A model generated the notes under the pieces. That model was given only the letters and a program-made list of their open reading frames with translations. It was not told the origin of the DNA and did not search any database. Shown piece by piece: positions 34,760 through 46,200 of a stretch of 64,000 nucleotides of DNA; positions within the stretch are counted from its first letter, which is position 1; the number at the start of each line of letters is the position of its first letter. Position numbers and translations under genes: made by a program. The DNA is from Branchiostoma floridae. Lineage: Eukaryota > Chordata > Leptocardii > Amphioxiformes > Branchiostomatidae. Where the stretch lies: contig NC_049988.1 of assembly GCF_000003815.2 (NCBI RefSeq), forward strand, positions 3,775,765 through 3,839,764, given 5' to 3'.

Positions 34760-35818
34760 AGTCTGTTTGCATTGTACCTACTTTGTATACAATGATGTGT
34801 TCTACCAACAAATCCATGGTGCTGCCATGGGATCTCCAGTCAGTCCCATCGTGTGCAACCTTTACTTGGAACAGTTGGCTATTACCAGTAATACCACTGC
34901 CCCCACCCTCCTTTGTGGTGGTTTAGGTATGTAGGTGATACCAATACCAAACTCAAGAAGATATATGCACAAGAATTCCTAGATCACCTTAATAGCTTAG
35001 ATCCGGACATCAAGTTTACTACAGAAGAGGAACAGAACAAGTCACTACCTTTTCTAGACACATTGACTGTGATCCAAGAAGACGGTTCTCTTCGCATTAA
35101 GATATACCGCAAACCCACCCACACTGATCAGTATCTTAATTTTGCCTCTAATCATCCTCTTGACCATAAACTTGGAGTGGTTAGGACCTTGTTCCACAGA
35201 GCTGAAACTGTGATTTGTATATCAGAGAAGGAACATCTGCACACTGCTACCCTGGTTGGGCCGTTGATAAGGTAGACTTACCCGGTATAGAAAAACGCAG
35301 GTCTGCTAACCGTAATCCTGATCGTGTTAACACTAACAGAGGTTTTGTCATACTCCCGTACGTAAAAGACCTCTCAGAGGCCCTCAAGAGACACGCACGG
35401 CGTCAAAACGTGCTTCAAACCCACAAAGATCCTGAGACAGTATTTGGTTGCACCTAAGGATAAAACTCCAAAGGCTGACAAGTGTGGTGTCATTTACCAC
35501 ATCCCCTGCAAAGGCCAAAACATCCGTGGCCCTTGTCAGGAATCCTACGTTGGTGAAACTAGCCGCGCTCTCAGGACCAGGTTTCTCGAGCATAGACGGC
35601 CAAGCTCAGTCAAAACATCGGAGGTGGCACAACACATCCACATAGAATCTCCGGGACACTCTGTGGATTTTGACAAGGTGAAGATACTTGATTCCGAACA
35701 GGATTACTTTCTCAGGGGAGTGAAAGAGGCTATTTACATCAGAGCGCATCAACCTTCCCTCAACCGAGACGGGGGTCGGTACCGACTGTCAAGCACCTTT
35801 GACCCTTTACTGACTTAG
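34760..35818 (+). pseudogene. Penelope-like retroelement (RT end plus GIY-YIG endonuclease), broken
   Basis: Plus-strand pieces in order: FYQQIHGAAMGSPVSPIVCN (RT motif 4), WFRYVGDTNTKLKK (motif 5), FLDTLTV and IYRKPTHTDQYLNF (motifs 6/7 region), GFVILPYVKDLSEALKR, then a GIY-YIG endonuclease with CGVIYHIPC, SYVGETSRALRTRFLEH and a late N. RT plus C-terminal GIY-YIG is diagnostic of Penelope-like elements. Frame changes near 34905, 35250 and 35440 interrupt the ORF, and the catalytic YVDD motif reads YVGD. The first part of the RT is missing (5' truncation). Confidence 0.85.
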
Positions 35819-36112
35819 GTTTTGGGTCATTTTGCGGTCGGACTCCGAGCTCCACGAGGTGACATATAGCCCTGGTGATTAAAGGTCTGTCAGTACCCAC
35901 GTGCTGCTTGTTCCAGGCTTGTCAGCCGACTAAAAAGTTGCATAGCCAAACTAACAAGACAATACGTCGAAGGGCGTATAGCCAAATTGCCAAACCTTTC
36001 AAATAGCCAGATTGACTGGGAGGTATACTCGGAGATGTTCTACCTGTACTGTAAAACCCAAGAAGCTATGAAACCCTATATATAGACCACCGTGCACAGA
36101 CCTTGGCGATAA

Positions 36113-36971
36113 TGCCTAGGTTACACATAGCCGAATTTGGCTCCCGACTCTCCCCCGACTATGGTTTAGGAGTGATTCGGGAGCCAGTCGGCTAGCGTTC
36201 GGCTGAGTCGGCTGGCGTTCGGCTGAGTCGGCTGGTGTTCGGCTGTCTCAGCCGAATGTTTTTAAATGTTCAAAACATTCGGCTCTGAACGGCCGGTCTG
36301 GAATGGGTCGGTTGGTGGTCGGCTGGTGTTCGGCATGGTCGGCTATTGTTCGGCTGGTGTTCGGGAGTAACTTAGCAGTCAAGTTTTAACTGCTTAACCA
36401 AGCCATAAACACTGATAAATACTCCCAGCTTGTTTCCAACCTACTAACGATTCACCCGAAACCCGTAGACAAATCTCTGCTAACTCAATCCCAAGAAAAA
36501 TGACTATTACCAGGGCGTAGGCGAATCACCCCCGAACTCACACGACCGCCATCCAGCCGAAAAAAAAAACATATTAGAGCTATCTGTGATCCAAATTTGA
36601 TCTCTTTGTGATGTTTAGATAATAGAAGAAAGGATTATTTTAAATAAAAATAAAGATGGCTGCTTTTTTAAAAATCGCTGATTATATCCATTTCAAGTCG
36701 TAAGAGGGTTAGCAATCGCCTGGGAATTCAGTCTGGAGTGATTCGGCAGTCTGCGGCTAGAGGTCGGGATGGTTGGTAACAGCTTAGTTAGCATTCGGGA
36801 CACAGTCGGGAGTAAGTCATTTACTGGTCGGGAGATGGTTGGGACATTTTCGGGACATGTTCGGCGCTAAAAGACAGGCGTGGTCAGACTGCTCCCGAAC
36901 ACCAGCCGACCTGAGTCGGCTAAGGGTCGGATGGTGTTCGGGAGCTAATTCGGCTATGTGTAACCTAGGCA
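36113..36971. mobile_element. Foldback/Harbinger-like element with CGGCTGAGTCGGCTGGTGTT repeats
   Basis: Termini TGCCTAGGTTACACATAGCC and complement are perfect for at least 25 bp and are flanked by TAA at 36110-36112 and 36972-36974. Both sub-terminal regions carry repeated GTTCGG and GTCGGCT words. 859 bp, no coding frame. A partial relative follows at 39359-39500. Confidence 0.8.
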
Positions 36972-37322
36972 TAAGGGACCCGGGATGGGAAGATGCAAAG
37001 AAACCTGCTCAAGCATTGGATCGACCCTAAAAAAGGCTCTGTTTCAAGGCTGGATGGGATAATCTAGTCTGTTGGACAGCTGTCATTTTGACTTTATTTG
37101 CTGTGTTATTTTGGCCGATTTTCTGTTGCGCTCACACTTGCTGTTGTGTTTCTAGACTAAATGAACATGTTATTAGAAATCGTAGCATTGTCAATTCATA
37201 AAAAAATCACTGTAAAATGATGAAATTGCCTCAAAATGAGATTTATAATGAAATGATTTCCCTTGTGATGATAAATAATATGTCACATATCCTCATATGT
37301 TATATGATAACCTTAAAAAAGT

Positions 37323-38039
37323 AAAAGAAGTGACCCAAATGAAGGGACACGAACCATATGGTGGACCAATTCACAATGGTCGATCAGAAATGACATGATT
37401 CTAAATAGCGAGAAATGTATGCTCATGACATTTTCTTTCATGAAAGACTCTCCCCCACCCCCTAGTATTTTACTTAATGAAAAGCCCCTCGACTATACGG
37501 AAACTGCTTGTATTCTAGGCCTTTTGTTATCTAATAATTTAAGATGGGACAAACATGTAGATGTCATAACTAAAAAGGCTAGCTCAAGACTCTTTTGGTT
37601 GAAGAAACTCAAAAGCTCCGGACTCCCAGCTGAAGACCTCTGCGATTTTTACGTGGGTTATATTCGCCTAACCCTAGAATATGCAGCTCCAGTCTGGAAC
37701 TCAAATATCACAACGCAACAAGTAATGAAGATTGAACGTATACAGAAGCGAGAACTTAGAATAATTCTCGGCTCTCAGTATGAATGCTATACCAGCGCCC
37801 TTGCCCAGTTAGGTTTACCGTCTCTTGAGAGAAGAAGAGAAACCCTCAGCCTAAAGTTTGCAAAGTCGCTACTCAACTCCACAACTTTCCGCCATTGGTT
37901 ACCTCCTTCCCGTTCTCAGATTCATACAAGATGCTTGAAGGGTGCTAATCTACTTGACATTCCTCTTGCCAAAACAAATCGTTATAAAAATAGCCCGATC
38001 CCGTATTTTGTAGCCCTCTTGAATAAACAGTTAAGATAA
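37323..38039 (+). pseudogene. 5'-truncated non-LTR retrotransposon, RT C-terminal ORF intact to stop
   Basis: An open frame of at least 214 residues encodes the end of the RT palm and the post-RT region: MILNSEKCMLMTF, LGLLLSNNLRWDKHVDVI, YIRLTLEYAAPVWNS, IQKRELRIILG, LGLPSLERRRETL, and ends at TAA 38037-38039. The catalytic FADD-type motif is upstream of the truncation and absent. A 3' UTR of about 280 bp ends with AATAAACG and a TA-rich tail at 38323-38352. It may be a relatively recent insertion because the residual ORF is unbroken. Confidence 0.8.
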
Positions 38040-38322
38040 TCACTGCATGTAAGTTGAGATCTCCCATGTCACTATCGTCAACTACTACCGTGCTATCTGT
38101 ATTGTGATAGATTGGTAATTAGTAAAACAAGACACATTTGTGCGATATGATTATAAATGATGGTAACTTGTGTGATATGATTGTAAGCCTTTAAAATGTT
38201 AGCCTAACTGCCCTACCATGTTAAGTTTTTCATATGTGTGTAAATGTTTTTAATGTCTAAATACGCAATTCAGTGCCTAAGGGCGCTGCAATGTATTTAG
38301 AGGTTGTTGAAACAATCAATAA

Positions 38323-38352
38323 ACGTTATATATATTATATATATATATATAT
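38323..38352. repeat. (TA)n microsatellite, LINE 3' tail
   Basis: A TATATATTATATATATATAT tract directly follows AATAAACGT at the end of the retrotransposon, consistent with a simple-repeat 3' tail of certain LINE clades. Confidence 0.6.
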
Positions 38353-38974
38353 ACCAGATTTGAATCGATCGATTATGTGTTTTGCACCAAGTATGGGTAA
38401 TGTTGTATGTTTATAGGTCTATTGATCAATTTTCAAATTTCACAAATAAAAAAGTTTGATATTTCATAAATGTTTTTGCGACTCGGAGTATTTTCACTGT
38501 CGGCGGATGGCTTGCTAAACTATTAAGTCTATCATACCTGTAAACAGGGAGGAAAAAAACATCGCTTATGGGTCTGACTGACTGCAAGTTTCGTGCTCTA
38601 TCTGGTGCAGACCACCAGCAATGATTACATTGCTTGTAACGCAAACTCAAAAGCAAATGTTGTCATCAAACATATATATGATTTCTTTTTCAACGATAAA
38701 CCAGTGACATATTTGTATTTACAAGTATAGAATGCTGGCCTACTTCCCATAAAAACTTGAAAAAAAAAGATTAGTCTGAATACAGATACCGCAGCTCTCG
38801 TAACTCGCTGCTGCTCACCACCGCGCCTGTGCCTGTCTAAATCATTTAATGAGAAAGTGAACACAATATTGACAGTGCATATAACTTTTAATGTAAATGA
38901 TGGCCCGTATTACTGTAAAAGTGCAGTGTGACTGCTTCACTGCATCGGAAATAAATAAAATACATCTTCACTAT

Positions 38975-39358
38975 TTGCTCATCAATGTTCTACTTGCTCT
39001 GCTCGCAGACAAAAGTATATGTAACAGCAACTGTTCCTCTGACACATCTGAAATGCGCTCGGAATGCAATTAGCACCAGGTGCGTCAAGCATGCGCTCTG
39101 GACGTTGTGTGCGTACGGAAAACGCTTAATATACGTAACTCCAACGCGTCTATCCGCAGCAACGGGAAATGGGTTGCGGACTTCCAATGCAAACTATACG
39201 CACGTAATGCGGAATGAATACGCTGAAGTCGCAATTCATACGCCAGTACGTAAAATTCAATTTATTCCAAAAAAATCAAATGTTCGGCGTACGGCTGCGT
39301 ATTTACATACTTTCATGCGGAAATCATGCGCAGTTGAAGATATACGCAGGTGTGACCT
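38975..39358. repeat. Dispersed repeat with TATACGCAGGTGTGACC terminus, copy 1
   Basis: The body matches 44357-44745 in inverted orientation (for example CAGACAAAAGTATATGTAACAG and ACCAGGTGCGTCA words occur in both). Its right end abuts a fragment of the 36113-type element. The open frames inside are shared repeat artefacts. Confidence 0.65.
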
Positions 39359-39500
39359 TTACACATAGCCGAATTTAGCTCCCGACTCTCTCCCGACTAT
39401 TGTTAGGATTGATTTGGGAGCTCAGTCGGCTGTAGTCGGCTGGCGTTCAGCTCAGTCGGCTGACGTTCGGCTCGGTAGGCTAGGCTGGTGTTCGGCTGAT
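39359..39500. repeat. Fragment of the 36113-36971 element family
   Basis: It begins TTACACATAGCCGAATTTAG and continues with CTCCCGACTCTC and GTCGGCTG repeats as in the larger element; the opposite terminus is absent. Confidence 0.65.
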
Positions 39501-40215
39501 AATCATCTTGAATACGTTTGAGGTGTGTATGTGTATGTTATTTGTACAGTGGCTGAAATACCATGATGATATAGGGTATCATTTAAGGACAAAGTGAAAA
39601 CAAACACAATTAACCGTACTTTTAATGGAGATGACGGCCCACATTACTGTAAAAGTACACTGAACTGCCTCACTGATTCGCAAATAAATAAAAAAAACCT
39701 CTTCATCACAAAGTTCAAACATAAGCTTTCGGCGGACCCATTGTAGATGTCGGACATGCCACGAGATCTGGCGCCGGCACATACTAGTAGTTTTTTAAAG
39801 CAAACTTGCCCTTTTATTTAATCGCCCGTTCAAAAGCTGTATGTTTTGCGCCGAATTCTTAGCTATAAGCGTGGTTTCGTGAACCCTAACCACGTTAGGT
39901 AGCTGTAGTGAAGTTTTCTCGCAATGTTCTTCGCTCAAATTTTGACAATGTGGTCGAGCTGCGAAGTGTCTGAGCAGAAATGATTGACGTTTTGTGAAGC
40001 CGCCTAGGACTCTACACTGAAAATGTACACCCCTGGGTAGAATGGTATAGTCCGCTGACCCTTCGTGCCACGTATTCCGATCCTATTCGGTCTCCGTAGA
40101 TTGAGTGAGGTAGATCAATGAAAGCTGAATGAATCGTTATCTGTGACCTTCCCTGTTTATGCCGACATTTCTCTGAGTATTATCCGCACCTTTCGATATA
40201 CGAAGATCAGTTAGA
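39501..40215. other. Upstream region of the RING/TRAF gene
   Basis: No gene. As the 700 bp before the proposed start codon it should hold the promoter, but I see no confident core element. Confidence 0.35.
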
Positions 40216-43200
40216 ATGCCGTTCGGTAGGCAGTGGACCGATAACAGAGACCTTCGACGTGAGATCCGCACAACTGGCACAGGTTTGTTTTGGCTCCAAA
40301 CTTTCATACATATTTCTTTTGTAAAATTATGGGTAGTACTCGGCAAAAGTTTTGCCCAGAATATGGATAGCATTATGATAACATCATTGTTGGACAAATG
40401 TATTTGTAAATTTGCATAGTCGCCAATTTGCCTTCCATTATTTTTGACAGCGTAATGGTACGTAATTCGTAGTGTTTGAATTCAGATTTAAGCGTTGTCG
40501 GGAAACAGACCTCCCCATGTTCCGAAATCTCTCTGTTCCAACATCTCTATGTTCCGAAATCCCTATATAAGGCGTTTTGCCAACGTTGTGACAAAAGGCA
40601 AAGTCACAAAAGGCAGGGCTCCAGGTTGCCAAAACGCATCCGGCCACAGGGGGGTTGCGGCCTGTCTAACACCACGCAGATCTACTCTCCAAGCAGATGT
40701 TGAGTCGCGTAGATGGAGGAGCGCCAGTGTATTTTTTTCAGACTACTAGTAGTACTACTATATCTACGCGACTCAACATCTGCTTGGAGAGTAACGCAGA
40801 TCCTCGATAGTATAGTTAATTCTCTTGTTTATGATAAGATATTGTTTTGTCGCTTTTGTAAAAAGGCAACAAGAACTAGGCTGTAAACCAGTATACCGTG
40901 GGTTAGCAGCTGGTAGCAATTTACGCGGTAGGAGTTTAATTGGCCAACTACGGAAGACTAGATGCGTTACTGATTTATAAGTTACATCTGGCAGTGACCC
41001 CCGGGAACGGGCTTTCTTCCTTTTTTTAATACAACGAACAATCTTTTGTTGCTTCATTTCTTGTTTGAACACGTATGATTTCTAAATTTGAAAAATTGGG
41101 CATCATTTTGTCCATATCGATTCTTCTCGCTCTCTTGAAGGACCCTGTAAAATGAGTTTGCTTCGGCAGTCTGATAAGGCCATGTTGATTCAAGGAGGTA
41201 GTTGATGTGATTATATGGAACCCCAAAACTGCTGCGAGCGTGCGAATAAAAAAAATGTTTTCATAATGAAGGGTTGGACAAAAGACTGAACACACAGAAC
41301 GGTATACGGAACATTAGATTCTCATTTTTGTTATTTCACATCTTCTTTGACCTTTGAATATTCTATGACATTATTTTAAGTACAGTCAAACCTGCCCAAG
41401 ACGACCACTCAGGGACCGGAAAAAGCGGTCGATTTGGACAGGTGGTCGCTGAGAAGAGTATCGACTCAAAACATGCCCGATGCATAGTATAAATGGTTTC
41501 CGTTGTGTTTAATGGCAAATAGCAAGCACACGCACGTGAAGAAGTAAGTAAGCGAAGTCTTTAATGTCCAATATAACACGCACATGTACACGCGCGCATG
41601 CAAAAAAGTAATAATCATCAGTAAGCCTGGTGAATGTTAATACAGTGAAGAAACAGAAATTGGAACAAATTGGATGAGGACGTTCCTACCTGCGCCAGAG
41701 AAACTCTACGCAAGGAGGTTAAAAAGACAGTCTACTCAATCTACTGTGTGAGTGCTTTTGTACAACTGTACTGTACATTCACCCGTGGGTAAGTACGCTA
41801 CGGGACGTACCGGGCATCTCCGCAGGCATCGAATTCGTAAGGTACACTGTAGTTATTTCAGATACGACGATCAAGAACACAGCGACGCATAAAGGCTTAT
41901 ATGGTAACTGAAAGCATCAAAGTTCCCCTACTGTCCAAAACGTTAGTGTAGAAATCGATAAGACGATCGTAGACGCAGGAATGCGACCGATCTTTCTTAA
42001 AAAGGTATGAGCTACACAGATCTTTCTTTAAAAGGTATGAGGCTATATACGTTTCAACATTCGTTCACTTCATAATGATAAAGATTTGAAAAAAAACTCT
42101 GTAACAACTAAATTCGGATTTTCTTACAACTAAATTTCCTCCCATATTACAGTAGGCTGCCACGTTGACCGCCGCCATCTTTATTTTAAACATAACATCG
42201 ACGCAAACTGGCCGATTTCGGCACAAAATAGCGCAAGTCATCATAAAAAATCTGTCGAAACCTCAAGATTGAAAATGACGCGGTCGTTATGGGTCCCATT
42301 TTTAGCCAGGTGGTCATTGAGAAAAGGTCGCTTAATGCTTACGTCAATGGGAAAAAAATCGGGACCGAGAAAAAGCGGTCGAAATGGGCAGGTGGTCGCT
42401 GAGAAGAGGTGGTCGCTCGGGCAGGTTTGACTGTATCCCGTTATTTTTTTTTGCAATCCACGGCATATGTTTGTTTATCTTAAGCTGCTTTGTACGACGT
42501 ACAGTATGGTTGAAAATGTTTTTGGGGAAACGGACGAAAACTGATGCGCGCGCGGATATCATTCATATAATCAAAGCAACACGGTCTAATGTGCATCTCA
42601 TCATGGGTTATGCAATAGAAGCAAACATATTCAACAAATTAAAACTATTTGAATTTTTCAGGTATCACAAATGATGAACTGACGGGCGACTTAGAAGACG
42701 AGTTGGCGTGTTCCGTGTGGTGAATACCGACTTTTATATAATTATATTGTTGAATTGTATTGTGATGAAGAAATGCAATCCGAAGCGCTGTTATCTAGGT
42801 GGGCCATCTAAAGGACAATGTCTACATAGACACAGCTGAAATCATATCATACAGATATCCGAAAGTCTGAATCAGCAATGTAGTGTAAACGTACCCGGTA
42901 ACACTAGAAATACGTTAACAGTAAGCCAACTTGTAACAGTTTAATATGCATGCTACAGGAGTCTAGAATTACATAGGAAGCGAAATTAGGGGACTTACTC
43001 CATGAAATATTTTGTTCTTCTGTTAATTGCACGGAATCCCCTTATCCCAAACCGGTGCGGCCAGTAGTGGCTGAAACTTGCATGATGGTAAAACTAGTAG
43101 AGCTATCGACCACCCAAATGTTTAAATCAAGGCGAAGGAGTGTATGTTATCCTTTCTTACAAAGATAAGTATCCCCCAATGATTCTGTTATCAAGCGCTT

Positions 43201-46200
43201 GTTGACTTCAAACGTGTACTATATAGAAACACTTTTTTTCCGCAATTGCTATGGCCTATTTTGACAGATAGATGTTTTTAATGTATATGTATATATGTGT
43301 GATCTTTTGTGTGCCTATGGGTTTTTTGTTCCTGAAATAAAGAATAAGGGAAGAAAAGTCATTACTATATCATGTCCGAGACAAGAGATACATTGAAAAA
43401 CTGCCACGATGAAATATCCCCATTGTTTATGCAAATGTGAACTATTGTACATAAGTAGTACTTCAATTTGTACAACATTGCTAAGGTACCTACTTATACA
43501 TACCAAAAATTATAAAAATCTGCTGTTCCCTTCTTGAGTTACCCTCTTCAGACGTTTGTGGCAAAAAAACCCCTACTATGCCAAACCAAGGCCAAACTTA
43601 TGTCACCTCTTCCCTATTACAAGAGCAAACAACCAAAAATCGTGACCATAGCTTCTTCAGGACACAAAATAGTAAAACCTGAACTCAGTACTCAGTACCA
43701 GAGGAGGCCGATAAGGGGCCCAGATTTTAATCATTTCCAGCTTTATCACACCCCACCAACGCATGAAGTATGAAACCAATCCTTTCAGCCTTTCACAGAC
43801 GGACGGACTCACATACACACAAACGCTAGTACAAAATATAACCTCCATGAAGATTCATGTTGGAAATTAAGCCTTTAGTTAGATTAAGAACTAACAGCTT
43901 TTGATGAACAAGAGTTTGTTCATTTTCAGCTATACCATCCTGCTGACAGCCATGACCATGGCGTGTGCGCACAGAATCTGTGAGTCCTGTGCAGATTCTC
44001 TGCAGACGCAAAGCTGCCCAGAGTGTAGAGCTGCATTCGGTTCTCTTGGAGTCGACGAAGAAACCAGACAGCGGGTGGGTGAGGTCCCCGCTAAATGCGG
44101 CCAATGTGGTAGTTTCCAGGGCTCCGTGAAAGATGTTCTTAAGCACAAGGAGAAGGAGTGCCTGTCCCAGACGGTAATTCCCGCTTTGCTCTTACTCTCC
44201 TTCTGTCTCTCTCTCTCTCTTCTCTTCTCTCTCTCTCTCTCTCTCTAATTCACTTCGTTTATTCCTAAGAATTACAAATGTTGGGTGAACGTCTGCGTAT
44301 TGACAGAATTCCACGCGGACCACATACGCACGCGTACTTGAAAATATACACCTTAAAGTGGGGTCACACCTGCGTATATTTTCAAGTGCGCATGATTTCC
44401 GCATGAAATGTTGTCAATACGCGGCCGAACGCCCAACATTTGGAATTTTTTTTGGAATAAATCAAATTGTACGTCGAGCCCATCTGGCGTTTGAATTACG
44501 ACTTCAGCGTTTCCATTTCGCATGAGGTGCGTTTGATTGCATATAAAATGCGCAACAGAATTTTTCGTGCTGCGAATAGCTGCCATTGAGGTACGTATCT
44601 TTGGCGCACACAGCGTCTACCGACCGCATGCCTGACGCACCTGGTGCTAATTGCATTCCAAAGGCATTTCAGGTGTGTCAGAGGAACACTTTCTGTTACA
44701 TATACTTTTGTCTGCGAGCATTGCCAATAGAGCATTTTTGTTAGAGGAACACATTGTACTACGTATATTTTTGTTTACAGGCAGTTTGAGTGTGTGCAAC
44801 CCTATCTTCTGAATGTTTAATTCTTTTTTGTTGTTGTCCTGGTCTGTGTCTTTGCACCTATAAGCTACGATCCTTCTGATGGATTAGATCAAAGTCTTTA
44901 GACCACATCGGAAAAAACATCTTCAAAAGGAATGTGTCCTATGGACTAGAGTTTCCTTTGCAATTTCCCTTGCTTTTATATTTATGTATGTATTGAACAA
45001 TCTCTGCCAAAACGTTGCCTTTTGCCAATGATTATAATGTTCACACTAGGGCTGGGTACCGGTACCGAAAATTCAGGTCCAGGTCCGGTTCAGGTCCAAA
45101 GGATCAGGTCCAGGTCCGGACCTGAACCTGGACCTGATTCAGTATGACTCATACCAGTGGTTCATTTCACTACAAAGAAATCTGTTTGGTAGAATATTAG
45201 ACTTACACTGGCGCTTTAAAGTCCTACAAAGCTAACTGCACCTGTACGATTGGCTGTAAAACTTGGTAGAAATTACTACAAACTCTACTCTACTTCATTC
45301 TTGTTATTTTCATCCACCTGCAAGCGCCAGAACGTGTGAATTCCTGATAAAATAATCTGTTAATTTTCTAATCGGTCCAACATCCGGTCCACCTAATTTT
45401 TTCAGGTCCGGTTTTTCTGGACCGGTCCAATAAGAAAAACCGGTTTTGTACCGGTACGCTGTACCGATACCCAGCCCTAGTTCACACATGACACATGACA
45501 TACAGGTGTACTGTCGCTGGAGAGGCTGTGGTGACACAATGGCAAGGGGACTGCTGGGCCCGCATGAGGACGTCTGTGATAACAAAAAGGTTACTTGTCA
45601 CTGTGGCTACAAGACGATCCTGGTGGAGTTGGACAGACATTTGGCGACGGAGTGTGCGACCCTTCCCATCCGATGTCCATTGGACTGTGGTACTAATGTT
45701 GAAAGGTACAGCTAGCCAATACTCCAGGCAGAGGATGCTGTCCGTGCGTTGTCGTCGCCGCGATTTCTTATTTTGGCTATCATCAAGACAAACTGATGAT
45801 ATCGTGGCCACTATAAGCCCTGACCATAACCTCTGCCTGGAAACAAGATTTTTTTTTAGATACAATCGTCTGCTGTAGGGAATTATGAGCCCTTATCTCC
45901 TATAGTGGGATACTACATTCAGTCAGGCTGATAGGTCATATAGCGGCGACATTTGAATTGAGGCTAGCCGTATTTCATGTATCCGGTATGGGGAAATGGT
46001 TTCGTTTTTCTTTCATGTCGTATTCATTTTCATTTAACGCTTTTCACATGAAATACTATCGTCTGTGGATTTTTAAAGTATTGCTTCTTTTCTTGAAGGG
46101 CCAAAGTGGCAGTACACATCACTCAAGAGTGCCAACGAAAGGTGACCTGTTGCTCAGTGCCAGGTTGTGGTTTTGTGGGGAGGGTCCCGGACTTGGCCGA

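Noticed and set aside
38985-39368. 127-residue frame and its relatives at 44353-44735 as a conserved gene
   Set aside because: Both lie in a dispersed repeat with terminal sequences; similarity reflects the repeat, and the frames are broken differently.
43901-43929. In-frame Met codons upstream of the RING exon as the gene start
   Set aside because: The acceptor at 43928-43929 and the upstream exon 42662-42719 restore the first C-x2-C pair of the RING, so these residues are intronic.
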